From NCBI GenBank assembly GCA_021850555.1, contig JAJZLX010000601.1, forward strand, positions 1 through 26,853: a stretch of 26,853 bases of DNA. Direction: 5' to 3'. Position 1 is the stretch's first letter. Each line of letters starts with the position of its first letter. This document shows positions 18,347-25,611 of the stretch, piece after piece. The notes under the pieces were generated by a model that did not search any database, was not told where the DNA came from, and was given only the letters and a program-made list of their open reading frames with translations. This DNA comes from Pseudomonadota bacterium (GTDB lineage Bacteria > Pseudomonadota > Gammaproteobacteria > Steroidobacterales > Steroidobacteraceae). A program made the position numbers and the translations under genes.

Positions 18347-18375
18347 ATGATTCGCAAGGCCCGAGTTCAATGCAA
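18347..18375 (-). promoter_or_regulatory. Candidate sigma70 promoter reading toward the stub and glycosidase
   Basis: On the minus strand TTGCAT (18370-18375) and AATCAT (18347-18352) are separated by exactly 17 bases. Both are partial matches to the -35 and -10 consensus (three and four of six). The -35 lies five bases downstream of the inverted operator copy at 18381-18395, which would suit repression. The predicted leader to the stub's GTG is about 110 bases. Confidence 0.35.
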
Positions 18376-18380
18376 GGGCT

Positions 18381-18395
18381 CGCATACGTATTCAT
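18381..18395 (-). promoter_or_regulatory. LacI-type operator, copy A
   Basis: On minus this reads ATGAATACGTATGCG, identical to copies B and C on plus. The core GAATACGTATGC is a near-palindrome centred on CG, the usual form of LacI-family operators. It lies just upstream of the candidate minus promoter. Confidence 0.6.
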
Positions 18396-18450
18396 TGCGT
18401 CATGAGGCATCCACACGGCGTCCTTGCACCCGCGAAACAATCGCCACCAC

Positions 18451-18465
18451 ATGAATACGTATGCG
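18451..18465 (+). promoter_or_regulatory. LacI-type operator, copy B
   Basis: ATGAATACGTATGCG, identical to copy C 24 bases downstream and to the inverted copy A. The local sequence is more AT-rich than its surroundings. It lies about 110 bases before the alpha-glucosidase start. Confidence 0.6.
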
Positions 18466-18474
18466 ACACTTAAT

Positions 18475-18489
18475 ATGAATACGTATGCG
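18475..18489 (+). promoter_or_regulatory. LacI-type operator, copy C
   Basis: A third exact copy of ATGAATACGTATGCG. A TAATAT at 18471-18476 overlaps its left edge and could be the -10 of the alpha-glucosidase promoter, though no good -35 is seen. Such an overlap would let a bound repressor block RNA polymerase. Confidence 0.6.
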
Positions 18490-18560
18490 GAGTACCGGAA
18501 GCCGAGCGCACCGGGGACGGGCTGTGTCACATTATGATGATCGACTGGAAACACACGATC

Positions 18561-20177
18561 ATGACTGACATTCCTTGGTGGCGGGGAGCGGTGATCTATC
18601 AGATCTATCCGCGCAGCTTTCAAGACACCAATGACGATGGTGTTGGTGATCTGGCCGGCATCGTCCGCAGGCTCGGGTACGTCGCGAGCCTCGGGGTCGA
18701 TGCGGTATGGATCTCACCGTTCTTCAAGTCCCCCATGGCCGACTTCGGCTACGACGTGTCGGATTTCCGCGCCGTCGATCCGCTGTTCGGACGGCTTGCG
18801 GACTTCGACCGGCTGGTCACCGAGGCGCATCGCCTGGGCCTGAAGGTGATGATCGACCAGGTGATGAGCCACACCTCGGCGCAGCATCCCTGGTTCCTGG
18901 AGAGTCGCGAGAGCCGCGACAATCCGAAAGCCGACTGGTACGTCTGGGCCGACCCGCGTGATGACGGCTCGCCCCCCAACAACTGGCAGTCCATCTTCGG
19001 CGGGCCGGCCTGGCGCTGGGAGTCGCGCCGGCGGCAGTACTATCTGCACAATTTCCTTGATTCCCAGCCGGACCTCAATTTTCACAACCCGGAAGTACCC
19101 GCGGCCATGTTGGGAAATCTCGAGTTCTGGCTGGATCGCGGCATCGACGGGGTGCGGCTCGATGCGATCAATTTCTGCTACCACGACCGCCTGCTTCGTG
19201 ACAATCCGCCCAAGCCCGAGAGCGAGCGCACTGGGCGCGGATTCAGCCCGGACAACCCCTACGCCTATCAATACCACTGGTACAACAACACCCAGCCGGA
19301 GAATCTCGTGTTCGTCGAGCGGATTCGCCGGCTGCTCGACGCCTATCCCGGCACGGCCGCGCTCGGGGAGATCTCCTCGGAGGAGTCCCTCGCCACGATG
19401 GCGGAGTACGTCGGCGAGGGCCGGCTGCACATGGCGTACTCCTTCGAGCTGCTGACCGAGCAGTTCAGCGCCGCCCACATCCGCGACACGGTAGAGGCTC
19501 TGGAGCGGCAAATGGCGCGGGGCTGGCCGTGCTGGACCATTTCCAACCACGATGTGGCCCGGGTTCTCAGCCGCTGGGGCGGGTCCAATGGCTCTCCCCG
19601 GTTGGCCACACTGCTTTCCGCCATGGTCTGCTCGCTGCGCGGCTCCGTGTGCGTCTATCAGGGCGAGGAGTTGGGCCTGCCGGAGGCGGACTTGCCGTTC
19701 GAGGCGCTGAGGGACCCGTTCGGGATCGCGTTCTGGCCCAATTTCAAGGGCCGAGACGGCAGCCGCACGCCGATGCCATGGCGGGACAGCCCTGACGGGG
19801 GATTCAGCACTGCCGCTCCCTGGCTACCGATTCCCCCCGAGCATCTGCCGCGGGCCGTCTCCCTGCAGGACCCCGACCCTGCCTCACCGCTCAACGGCTT
19901 CCGCCGCTTCCTGCGCTGGAGACACGATCAGCCGGCGTTGCGCTGGGGCGAGATTCGCTTCGTCCCGATGCCGGAGCCGCTGCTTGCCTTCACGCGGAGC
20001 CTGGACGGACAGATCCGGTTGGCCGTGTTCAATCTCTCGGACAAGGAGGAACAGGCCCCGTTACCCGTCCTGAGCCAGGCCCGACCGCTGCAGGAGCATG
20101 GCCTGCCAGCGGCGCGGCTCGATGGTGAGACGGTGCATCTGCCGGCGTATGGCGCTCTTTTCGCGAGCCTGGACTGA
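18561..20177 (+). CDS. Alpha-glucosidase, GH13 subfamily 23 type
   Basis: Predicted cytoplasmic alpha-glucosidase of 538 residues that cleaves maltose-like or other alpha-glucosides to glucose. The (beta/alpha)8 signature regions are present: VDAVWISPFF near 46-55, MIDQVMSHTS near 97-106, nucleophile Asp201 in GVRLDAINF, acid/base Glu270 in ALGEI and Asp331 in SNHDVAR. Length and these positions fit closely the GH13_23 enzymes known from Halomonas and Xanthomonas. MTDIPWWRGAVIYQIYPRSF at 18561 is taken as the start because the family begins there; ATGs at 18534 and 18537 would add eight or nine residues. There is no signal peptide, so it probably acts on sugar brought in by the MFS carrier. 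Confidence 0.93.
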   Translation: MTDIPWWRGAVIYQIYPRSFQDTNDDGVGDLAGIVRRLGYVASLGVDAVWISPFFKSPMADFGYDVSDFRAVDPLFGRLADFDRLVTEAHRLGLKVMIDQVMSHTSAQHPWFLESRESRDNPKADWYVWADPRDDGSPPNNWQSIFGGPAWRWESRRRQYYLHNFLDSQPDLNFHNPEVPAAMLGNLEFWLDRGIDGVRLDAINFCYHDRLLRDNPPKPESERTGRGFSPDNPYAYQYHWYNNTQPENLVFVERIRRLLDAYPGTAALGEISSEESLATMAEYVGEGRLHMAYSFELLTEQFSAAHIRDTVEALERQMARGWPCWTISNHDVARVLSRWGGSNGSPRLATLLSAMVCSLRGSVCVYQGEELGLPEADLPFEALRDPFGIAFWPNFKGRDGSRTPMPWRDSPDGGFSTAAPWLPIPPEHLPRAVSLQDPDPASPLNGFRRFLRWRHDQPALRWGEIRFVPMPEPLLAFTRSLDGQIRLAVFNLSDKEEQAPLPVLSQARPLQEHGLPAARLDGETVHLPAYGALFASLD

Positions 20178-20215
20178 GCAGTGGAATGGATGATCCTCCT
20201 GTCCCGGTAGAGGAC

Positions 20216-20231
20216 GTTGCACATAAGCAAC
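20216..20231. repeat. Short inverted repeat after the alpha-glucosidase gene
   Basis: GTTGC-ACATAA-GCAAC, a five-base perfect stem with a six-base loop. A TTTT run follows eight bases later, too far for a standard terminator. It could be a weak terminator or a protein site. Confidence 0.25.
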
Positions 20232-20241
20232 ATGCATGATT

Positions 20242-20270
20242 TTGGGCAATAGCGAGGGATGACTTAGACT
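20242..20270 (+). promoter_or_regulatory. Candidate promoter of the truncated LacI gene
   Basis: TTGGGC (20242-20247) and TAGACT (20265-20270) with a 17-base spacer. The matches are three and four of six. It would give a leader of about 110 bases to the Met at 20388. Confidence 0.3.
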
Positions 20271-20387
20271 AGTCCTCACGATGATCAGAGATCGGAGGGG
20301 GCGGCCCCGTGGACCATAGTGCGAGCCGGGCCATTCAGCGCGATTTCGGTAACCGACACGCCGCCGGCTCATCCCGGAACGTCGCGC

Positions 20388-20690
20388 ATGCGTGACAGGC
20401 GCCGCAAAGCCAATTCCTGGGACATCGCCCACCTGGCCGGCGTCTCCCAGTCGACCGTCTCCCGCGCGCTGCGCGGCGATCCGATGGTCTCCGCCGCCAC
20501 CCGGGAGCGCATCCTGGGTGTGGCCCGCCAGCTCAATTATCACGTCGACAAGAATGCCTCCAGCCTGCGCCGCCAGCACACCGGTACCCTGGCGCTGCTT
20601 TTCTTTCGCCCGGCGGAGAACATGATCCTGCCGCCCCGGCTGGTGGTACGCGAGTCATGTGGCGGCGGCGCCACGATCGATCTCGTATGA
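20388..20690 (+). pseudogene. LacI-family transcriptional regulator with the effector domain deleted
   Basis: About 100 codons from MRDRRRKANSW. The N-terminal DNA-binding domain is complete: SWDIAHLAGVSQSTVSRALR, the recognition region, then RERILGVARQLNYHVDKNASSLRR with the hinge helix. The first core strand GTLALLFF follows. The sequence then jumps to ENMILPPRLVVRESCGGG, which looks like the C-terminal tail of LacI proteins (LPPxLVVRES). A normal LacI is about 330-340 residues, so roughly 230-250 residues are missing, apparently by an in-frame deletion. The frame is also open from a GTG at 20319. The product would lack sugar binding and normal dimer contacts. Its likely former targets are the operators at 18381-18489. 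Confidence 0.75.
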
Positions 20691-20739
20691 AGCCGGGGCC
20701 GCACGCCTGTACCCGCCCCTGCGCCCATGGTGCATGCTT

Positions 20740-21240
20740 ATGACTCATACCTACCTGTTCGAGCCGGGGATATGGACGGGTACCGGAACGTTCTGGCGGG
20801 AAGACGGCGAGCCGCTGCTGGCGGAGTGCCGTACGGAAGTGGCCCATCAGGGCGATTGCTGGCTCACCTGCGCGACGCTGAAGGTGCTGGGCGCGCCGCC
20901 CGTGGAATTCCTCACCGCCTGCCAGATCGAGCCCCCCGGGCGAAAGGGAGCGTGTCTGAAATGGACGTCGGAAAACGCTACGCTCGGCAAGCTCCAGGGA
21001 ACGTACTCGGTGCTGGAAAGCAGCATCGTATCGGTCTATCGGTGCAGCGCTTCGGGCTATCACGGCGCCGAGCACTACGGGCGCATCGACGCCGAGCACT
21101 ATCGGGCCGCGGGCGTGCTGCTGCTCGAGGAGCGGCGCCTGTCCTCGTGGGAGCTGCTGCTCACACGCGAAAGAGCAACTGCGTCGTCGGCAGATAGTGG
21201 TCGATCAGCAGCGCCGCGAACAGCCACATCAGGTAGCTGA
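20740..21240 (+). CDS. Conserved-looking hypothetical protein (about 166 aa)
   Basis: I do not recognise a named function. From [19 protein letters not shown] the sequence is rich in beta-prone residues, with blocks [38 protein letters not shown] and [13 protein letters not shown], and no signal peptide or membrane segment. The protein-like composition and third-base GC bias make it a likely real gene. A Met two codons upstream (20734) is an alternative start; the ribosome site is poor for both. The natural end is probably near [10 protein letters not shown]: the last 27 codons overlap the 3' end of cyoE on the other strand by 80 bases and look like antisense shadow. It starts 49 bases after the LacI remnant. 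Confidence 0.65.
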   Translation: MTHTYLFEPGIWTGTGTFWREDGEPLLAECRTEVAHQGDCWLTCATLKVLGAPPVEFLTACQIEPPGRKGACLKWTSENATLGKLQGTYSVLESSIVSVYRCSASGYHGAEHYGRIDAEHYRAAGVLLLEERRLSSWELLLTRERATASSADSGRSAAPRTATSGS

Positions 21241-22078
21241 TCGAGTAGCGGAACAGGCGCATCGGCAGCTGCGGCCGGGGGCGGAGCTTGAGCCGGACGG
21301 CGTAGTAGAGGAATCGCGCGTCGAGCACGAGCACGCAGGCGAGGTAGATGAGGCCGCTCATGCCGGTGATGAACGGCAGCAGCGTCACCAGCACCAGCAG
21401 CACTGAATACAACAATATCTGCAGGCGCGTGTGCTCCACGCCGTGCGTGACCGGCAGCATCGGAATCCCGGCGCGGGCGTACTCGTCCTTGCGCGCGATG
21501 GCGAGCGCCCAGAAATGCGGCGGCGTCCACACGAAGATGATGAGAAAGAGCAGCAGCGCGTGCGGATCGACGGTGTTGGTCACCGCCGCCCAGCCGAGCA
21601 CCGGCGGTGCCGCGCCCGCCGCCCCGCCGATCACGATGTTCTGCGGGGTGGCGCGCTTGAGCCACGCGGTGTAGATGACCGCATAGCCGATGAGCGACAC
21701 GAAAGTCAGCATCGCCGTCAGCGGATTGACCAGGAACGACAGGATCATCATGGCCAGCACGCCGAGCGCCGCGGCGAACAGCAGCGCGTTGCGCTCCGTG
21801 AGCTGCCCTCTGGGCAGCGGCCGCGAGCGCGTGCGCGTCATCTGCTCATCGATGCGCCGGTCGAGGACGTGATTGATGGCCGCCGCGCAGGCCGCGGCGA
21901 GGCCGATGCCGAGCGTGCCGAACAGCGCGGCGCGCAGCGGCGGCCAGCCGGGGCTTGCGAGCAGCGTGCCGACAAGCGCAGTGAACGTGATGAGCGCGCA
22001 GATCCGCGGCTTGGTCAGCTCCAGATAACGCCGCCAGGACGTGGGTCCGGCAGCCGCCAATTGCGATATTGTCTGCAC
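21161..22078 (-). CDS. cyoE: Protoheme IX farnesyltransferase (heme O synthase)
   Basis: A 305-residue polytopic membrane prenyltransferase that adds a farnesyl group to heme b to make heme O, the precursor of heme A. The start is [17 protein letters not shown]. The first Asp-rich motif is [20 protein letters not shown]. It is followed by [26 protein letters not shown] and [11 protein letters not shown], all hallmark UbiA/CyoE blocks. About nine hydrophobic segments are visible. The start is GTG 22078 with a GGGCGAGG ribosome site in the 16-base gap after cox15. Its context with cox15 and coxA means it serves the aa3 oxidase (often named ctaB there). Confidence 0.95.
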   Translation of the reverse strand: MQTISQLAAAGPTSWRRYLELTKPRICALITFTALVGTLLASPGWPPLRAALFGTLGIGLAAACAAAINHVLDRRIDEQMTRTRSRPLPRGQLTERNALLFAAALGVLAMMILSFLVNPLTAMLTFVSLIGYAVIYTAWLKRATPQNIVIGGAAGAAPPVLGWAAVTNTVDPHALLLFLIIFVWTPPHFWALAIARKDEYARAGIPMLPVTHGVEHTRLQILLYSVLLVLVTLLPFITGMSGLIYLACVLVLDARFLYYAVRLKLRPRPQLPMRLFRYSISYLMWLFAALLIDHYLPTTQLLFRV

Positions 22079-22094
22079 TAGCCTCGCCCCGCCC

Positions 22095-23207
22095 TTACGT
22101 CCGCGCGACGCGCATCGAGCGCAGCTTGTACACCAGAGCGAGCGCCGCCATCAGCAGCAGCGCCGCCCCGGCGGTATGCGCCGTGGTGAGCCCCAGTGGG
22201 AAGGACTTCAGCACCATGAAAATCCCGATGGCGAGCTGCAGGATCAGAGCCGCCAACACCGTATAGGCATACCCGCGCGCCTCGAGCAGCGCCCGCCGGC
22301 GGATGACGTACACCGATGCCGCCCCCAATGCCACCGTCACCGCGAGCGCCCCCAGGCGGTGAGCCAATTGGATCGCCACGCGAGCCGCGTTCGGGAGGAT
22401 ACCGCCCTGGAAATCGACCCAGATGCCCCGCCACAGCACGAAGGCCTGGCGGAAGTCGGCATGGGGCCACCAAGCCCCGTTGCAGGTGGGAAAGTCCGGG
22501 CAGGCATATGCGGCGTAATTGGCGCTGGTCCAGGCTCCGAGAAAGAACTGAACGCCCAGCACGATGAGGCCCAGAATGGACAGCCGGTATGCCAGGCGCA
22601 GCGCTTCCGCCGCCGTGGGCGAGTCGCGAAGCGAGGCGCGACCACGTGGAATGCGTGCGCCGGAGGCGTCGCCGGCCGGGATGGCCGGTGGACTTTTCCC
22701 GCCGCCGTCCGCCGCGCCGGACCGCTGCAGCGTCAGCCACATCCACCACAGGAGCGCGAGCGTGGCCATCCCGAAGATCAGGTGCGCCGTCACGATGAGC
22801 GGCTTCAGCAGCCAGGTCACGGTGAGCATGCCGAGCAGCGCCTGCACGATCACGGTGGCGAACAGCGCCACCGCATAGCCACTTGCGACGATCCGGCCCC
22901 GCGAGGCGATCGCCAGCGCCGTGATCACGAGGATAATGAGGCCCAGCACGCCCGCCGCATACCGGTGAATCATCTCGTGCCAGGCCCGCTCGACACTGAG
23001 CGGACGGCCGGGAAAACGGGCCTGGGCGGCCGGGCTGTCCGCCGCGCCCAGGGGTGTGAGGTGCCCATAGCACTGCGGCCAGTCCGGGCAGCTGATGCCC
23101 GCATTCGTCAATCGGGTGAATGCGCCGAGGAGGATGACGAGGAAGCACAGCAGCACCCCGGCGAGCGACAGGGCTCGAAGCCAGCGTTCGACGGATGCGG
23201 GGATCAA
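22095..23207 (-). CDS. ctaA: Heme A synthase (COX15/CtaA family)
   Basis: Membrane enzyme of 370 residues that oxidises the C8 methyl of heme O to the formyl group of heme A. It has two four-helix halves. The His ligands appear in [24 protein letters not shown] and TAHTAG. Each half carries a cysteine pair, CPDWPQC and CPDFPTC. A 45-residue hydrophilic Gly/Pro/Ala-rich linker joins the halves. The start is TTG 23207 with GGAG eight bases upstream; no ATG fits the N-terminus. It lies directly upstream of cyoE in the same direction. Confidence 0.93.
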   Translation of the reverse strand: MIPASVERWLRALSLAGVLLCFLVILLGAFTRLTNAGISCPDWPQCYGHLTPLGAADSPAAQARFPGRPLSVERAWHEMIHRYAAGVLGLIILVITALAIASRGRIVASGYAVALFATVIVQALLGMLTVTWLLKPLIVTAHLIFGMATLALLWWMWLTLQRSGAADGGGKSPPAIPAGDASGARIPRGRASLRDSPTAAEALRLAYRLSILGLIVLGVQFFLGAWTSANYAAYACPDFPTCNGAWWPHADFRQAFVLWRGIWVDFQGGILPNAARVAIQLAHRLGALAVTVALGAASVYVIRRRALLEARGYAYTVLAALILQLAIGIFMVLKSFPLGLTTAHTAGAALLLMAALALVYKLRSMRVART

Positions 23208-23333
23208 CGTTCAGCTCCGACATCGGCAGAAATGCGAATAGACGGGGTCCAGGGGTCGTGATCCTAGCATTGGAAGGGCTCCGGGAGCCTGTCCGGCTCA
23301 TGATCGCCGTAGCGAGGGCGGCCCTGGACCCTC

Positions 23334-23355
23334 AAAAATCGCTCCCGGCGATTTT
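23334..23355 (-). terminator. Candidate intrinsic terminator between SURF1 and cox15
   Basis: On minus, AAAATCGC-CGGGA-GCGATTTT followed by one more T: an eight-base-pair stem with a five-base loop and a T-run. Only half the stem is GC, so it would be weak. It lies in the 226-base gap after SURF1, which holds no gene I can support. A second, long-range inverted repeat (GGTCCAGGG at 23246-23254 with CCCTGGACC at 23322-23330) is nearby. Confidence 0.4.
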
Positions 23356-23433
23356 CCCGCGACCCTTTGCGGCGCATGGTAAGCGCCAGGTAACGGAAGG
23401 GATTGCAGAAAAGTGCCGCCATGAGGCGGCCGC

Positions 23434-24168
23434 TCAGGACGGGACCCGCTTCAGGCTCAGCACGCCCCAGATGACCAGCGCCGCCGCGGCGAACGCCCAC
23501 CACTGGATGGCGTACCCCCAGTTTTCCAGGGCCGGCATGCCTGGAAGGCGCCAGTCCCGCTCATAGCCGTTGGGCTCGCCGGGATCGAGCAGCAGGATGC
23601 GTGCGTCCACTGGGCGGCCCAGGGAGGCGGTGAGCTCTGCCACCGTGGGGAAGCTGGTCACCTTGGGCCACTGGTTGCCGGGTGGCGGGGGCGCGCGCCC
23701 GAATGAAAGCCCCGGCGCCGGCAGCCGACCCACCCGTCCGGTCACGCTCACCGGGCCGGTGCTCTTGATCGATACGTCGGGCAGACGGGCGCGGCTCCCC
23801 GTGAATGGCACCCATCCCCGGTCGATGAGTACGGTGTCTCCGTGGGGACGGCGCAGGGGGGTGAGCACCTGGTAACCGTCTCGGCCATGGTCGATGCTGT
23901 TGTCGAGCAGAAACTGATGTGCGCCGTCATAGCTCCCAGTGAGGCTGACGCGCTGGTAGAGAGGCACCTGCGTGAGCGGCACCCACTCCAGCGCCACCAC
24001 CCGATCGGCGCCACGCTGGAAGCGCTGGAACTCGACCTCACGGGCATTGCCCACCCGCCACTGCCAGCGGCCGAGGGCGACAAAGACGGCCGCCAGGACG
24101 AACATCAGGCTCGTCAGGGCGACGGAAGGCGCGAATACGCGTCCCCCGAGTCTCAACCGAAAAGCCAT
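23434..24168 (-). CDS. SURF1-family cytochrome oxidase assembly protein
   Basis: A 244-residue inner-membrane protein needed for heme a insertion into CoxA. A transmembrane segment at each end (about 15-33 and 220-238) flanks a periplasmic domain. Family landmarks are LGRWQWRVGNAREVE near the first segment, VLIDRGWVPF in the middle, and YERDWRLPGMPALENWGYAIQWWAFA at the second segment. ATG 24168 is 27 bases from the divergent DUF2909 start. TTAAAT at 24176-24181 on minus could be its -10. Confidence 0.92.
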   Translation of the reverse strand: MAFRLRLGGRVFAPSVALTSLMFVLAAVFVALGRWQWRVGNAREVEFQRFQRGADRVVALEWVPLTQVPLYQRVSLTGSYDGAHQFLLDNSIDHGRDGYQVLTPLRRPHGDTVLIDRGWVPFTGSRARLPDVSIKSTGPVSVTGRVGRLPAPGLSFGRAPPPPGNQWPKVTSFPTVAELTASLGRPVDARILLLDPGEPNGYERDWRLPGMPALENWGYAIQWWAFAAAALVIWGVLSLKRVPS

Positions 24169-24186
24169 GCTGCTGATTTAACGCGG

Positions 24187-24192
24187 TACAAT
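24187..24192 (+). promoter_or_regulatory. Candidate -10 box for the DUF2909 gene
   Basis: TACAAT ends six bases before the second of two adjacent ATGs (24199), fitting a leaderless message. It lies in a 27-base divergent spacer shared with SURF1. No -35 is recognised. Confidence 0.35.
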
Positions 24193-24195
24193 CGA

Positions 24196-24423
24196 ATGAT
24201 GCCACCCTTGTTCCGGCTGCTGATCATCGTTGCGCTCGGCGCCATCATCGCGAGCCTGGGCTCGGCGCTGTTTCACCTGTCGCGCGGCACCGGCGAAGAG
24301 GACTCGCGCAAGATGGCTCGCGCGCTGACGATCCGCATCGCACTGTCATTGGGGCTGTTCGCTCTGCTGATGATCGCCTGGTACGCGGGGCTTATCACCC
24401 CGCAAGCCGCCATACCGCATTGA
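24196..24423 (+). CDS. DUF2909-type twin transmembrane protein
   Basis: A 75-residue protein with two hydrophobic segments (about 7-27 and 48-66) joined by a charged loop, FHLSRGTGEEDSRKMARALTIR. This is the pattern of the small membrane proteins found between coxC and SURF1 genes in gamma- and betaproteobacteria, where a role in oxidase assembly is assumed but not shown. It lies on plus between two minus-strand genes. Two ATGs open the frame (24196 and 24199). Confidence 0.85.
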   Translation: MMPPLFRLLIIVALGAIIASLGSALFHLSRGTGEEDSRKMARALTIRIALSLGLFALLMIAWYAGLITPQAAIPH

Positions 24424-24481
24424 CCGAATCATCGGCTGCGCCGCGCGCCGGATGAGCCGCGATGGCGGCGAGCGCCCGGCG

Positions 24482-24511
24482 GCCCCGCGGGGGCGAGGCC
24501 CGGGAGGGGCC
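24482..24511. repeat. Two tandem GC hairpins between convergent DUF2909 and coxC
   Basis: GCCCC-GCG-ish-GGGGC (24482-24494) and GGCCC-GGGAG-GGGCC (24497-24511) in the convergent spacer at 24424-24533. Neither is followed by a T-run, so a terminator role is only a guess from position. Confidence 0.3.
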
Positions 24512-24533
24512 GATCAACTGCGCACATCAATCA

Positions 24534-25412
24534 TCAAAGCCAATAGACGAAAATAAACAGACAGAGCCACACGACGTCGACGAAGTGCCAGTACCAGGCG
24601 ACCGCCTCGAAGGCGAAGTGCCGCTCCGGCGTGAAATGCCCGCGCATCACGCGCAGCCAGATCACCACCAGCATGATCGCCCCGATGGTCACATGCAGGC
24701 CGTGGAAGCCGGTGAGCATGAAGAACGTCGTACCGTAGATCCCGGTCGTCAGCTTCAGGTTCATGTGGGTGTAGGCCCCCATGTACTCGTGGGCCTGCAG
24801 TGCGACGAAGGTGAATCCCAGAAGAAACGTCAGGGCGAGGAAAACCTTGAGCCGGCCGCGCTTGCCGCTGCGCAGCGCGTGATGAGCGATGGTGATGGTG
24901 AGGCCGCTCGTCAGCAGGATCAGGGTGTTCAGCGCGGCGATGCCCGTCGGGCTCATCGCCTCGAAGTGCGCGCCGCCGAGGTGTCCCGGCCCGTTGGTCG
25001 GCCAGGTTGCCTCGTAATGCGGCCAAAGCAGGTAGTTGGCGAGCGCCTTGACGCCCTGTCCGCCGAGCCACGGCACCGCGAACATCCGCGCGTAGAACAG
25101 CGCGCCGAAGAAGGCGGCGAAGAACATGACCTCGGAGAAAATGAACCACATCATCGCCAGGCGGAACGAGCGGTCCACGCGCAGGTTGTAGACGCCCTTC
25201 TGGTTCTCGCCTATGACCGTGGCGAACCAGCCGATGAACAGGAATATCAGCAGCAGCGGCCCCGGCAGCAGCGACCACGCCGGCGTCACGCCGTCGAGGA
25301 ACAGCACCGCTCCCAGCATCAGGCAAAACAGCGCCAGGGCGGCGACGATCGGCCAGGGACTGCCGTGGGGAACGTAGTAGTTGCTGTCGGCTTGTGCGTG
25401 TGCGTCTGTCAT
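24534..25412 (-). CDS. coxC: Cytochrome c oxidase subunit III
   Basis: A 292-residue membrane subunit of the aa3-type oxidase. Seven hydrophobic segments are visible. Family blocks are FRLAMMWFIFSEVMFFAAFF, ALNTLILLTSGLTITIAHHA, LGFTFVALQAHEYMGA, GTTFFMLTGFHGLHVTIGAI and AVAWYWHFVDVVWLCLFIFVY. The acidic residue in SEVMFF and the HFVDVVW end are conserved in the family. The start ATG 25412 follows AAAGG. It lies 34 bases after the small membrane protein gene, with which and coxA it forms one operon. Confidence 0.96.
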   Translation of the reverse strand: MTDAHAQADSNYYVPHGSPWPIVAALALFCLMLGAVLFLDGVTPAWSLLPGPLLLIFLFIGWFATVIGENQKGVYNLRVDRSFRLAMMWFIFSEVMFFAAFFGALFYARMFAVPWLGGQGVKALANYLLWPHYEATWPTNGPGHLGGAHFEAMSPTGIAALNTLILLTSGLTITIAHHALRSGKRGRLKVFLALTFLLGFTFVALQAHEYMGAYTHMNLKLTTGIYGTTFFMLTGFHGLHVTIGAIMLVVIWLRVMRGHFTPERHFAFEAVAWYWHFVDVVWLCLFIFVYWL

Positions 25413-25446
25413 AGGGTGCCTTTCGTGGCCGTGTCCGCCAGATCGT

Positions 25447-25599
25447 TCACCGGTGCATCCGGATCAGCATGTAGATCATGTAGCCGAAATAGATCCCGAG
25501 CACGATGAGCCAGACGACCCAGGTGGTACGCCGGATTCCTCGGCGCTGCTCGGCGGAGATCCCCTGCGGCGTCTGCCGCGGGGAAGGTATCGAGCTCAT
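25447..25599 (-). CDS. 50-residue membrane protein between coxA and coxC
   Basis: The frame MSSIPSPRQTPQGISAEQRR... ends in a single transmembrane helix, TTWVVWLIVLGIYFGYMIYM, and RMHR. An N-terminal soluble stretch is rich in Pro and Arg. A GAGGGG ribosome site lies eight bases before the ATG, and the gene starts 12 bases after the coxA stop. Small single-helix proteins at this place are known in proteobacterial oxidase operons as small assembly proteins. I infer the same class here from size, topology and position. Confidence 0.75.
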   Translation of the reverse strand: MSSIPSPRQTPQGISAEQRRGIRRTTWVVWLIVLGIYFGYMIYMLIRMHR

Positions 25600-25611
25600 G
25601 TGCGCGGCCCC

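Larger units (their letters stand above)
17929..18560. promoter_or_regulatory. Divergent control region of the sugar locus
   Basis: About 630 bases between the glycosidase (minus) and the alpha-glucosidase (plus). It contains, from left to right, a 56-codon stub with a signal peptide (18058-18228), a candidate minus-strand promoter (18347-18375) and three operator-like repeats (18381-18489). Bases 17929-18057 hold no other gene I can support. An imperfect direct repeat (13 of 15 bases, sharing ATCACCGGTC) occurs at 18066-18080 and 18131-18145 inside the stub. Confidence 0.6.

Noticed and set aside
18333..18623. A 96-codon minus-strand frame across the operator region and the alpha-glucosidase start
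   Set aside because: It runs through the operator repeats and antisense to the alpha-glucosidase start, with no ribosome site or recognisable domain.
23264..23503. A 79-codon minus-strand frame in the SURF1-cox15 gap
   Set aside because: It starts inside SURF1 in another frame, is Arg-rich and shows no domain or ribosome site.
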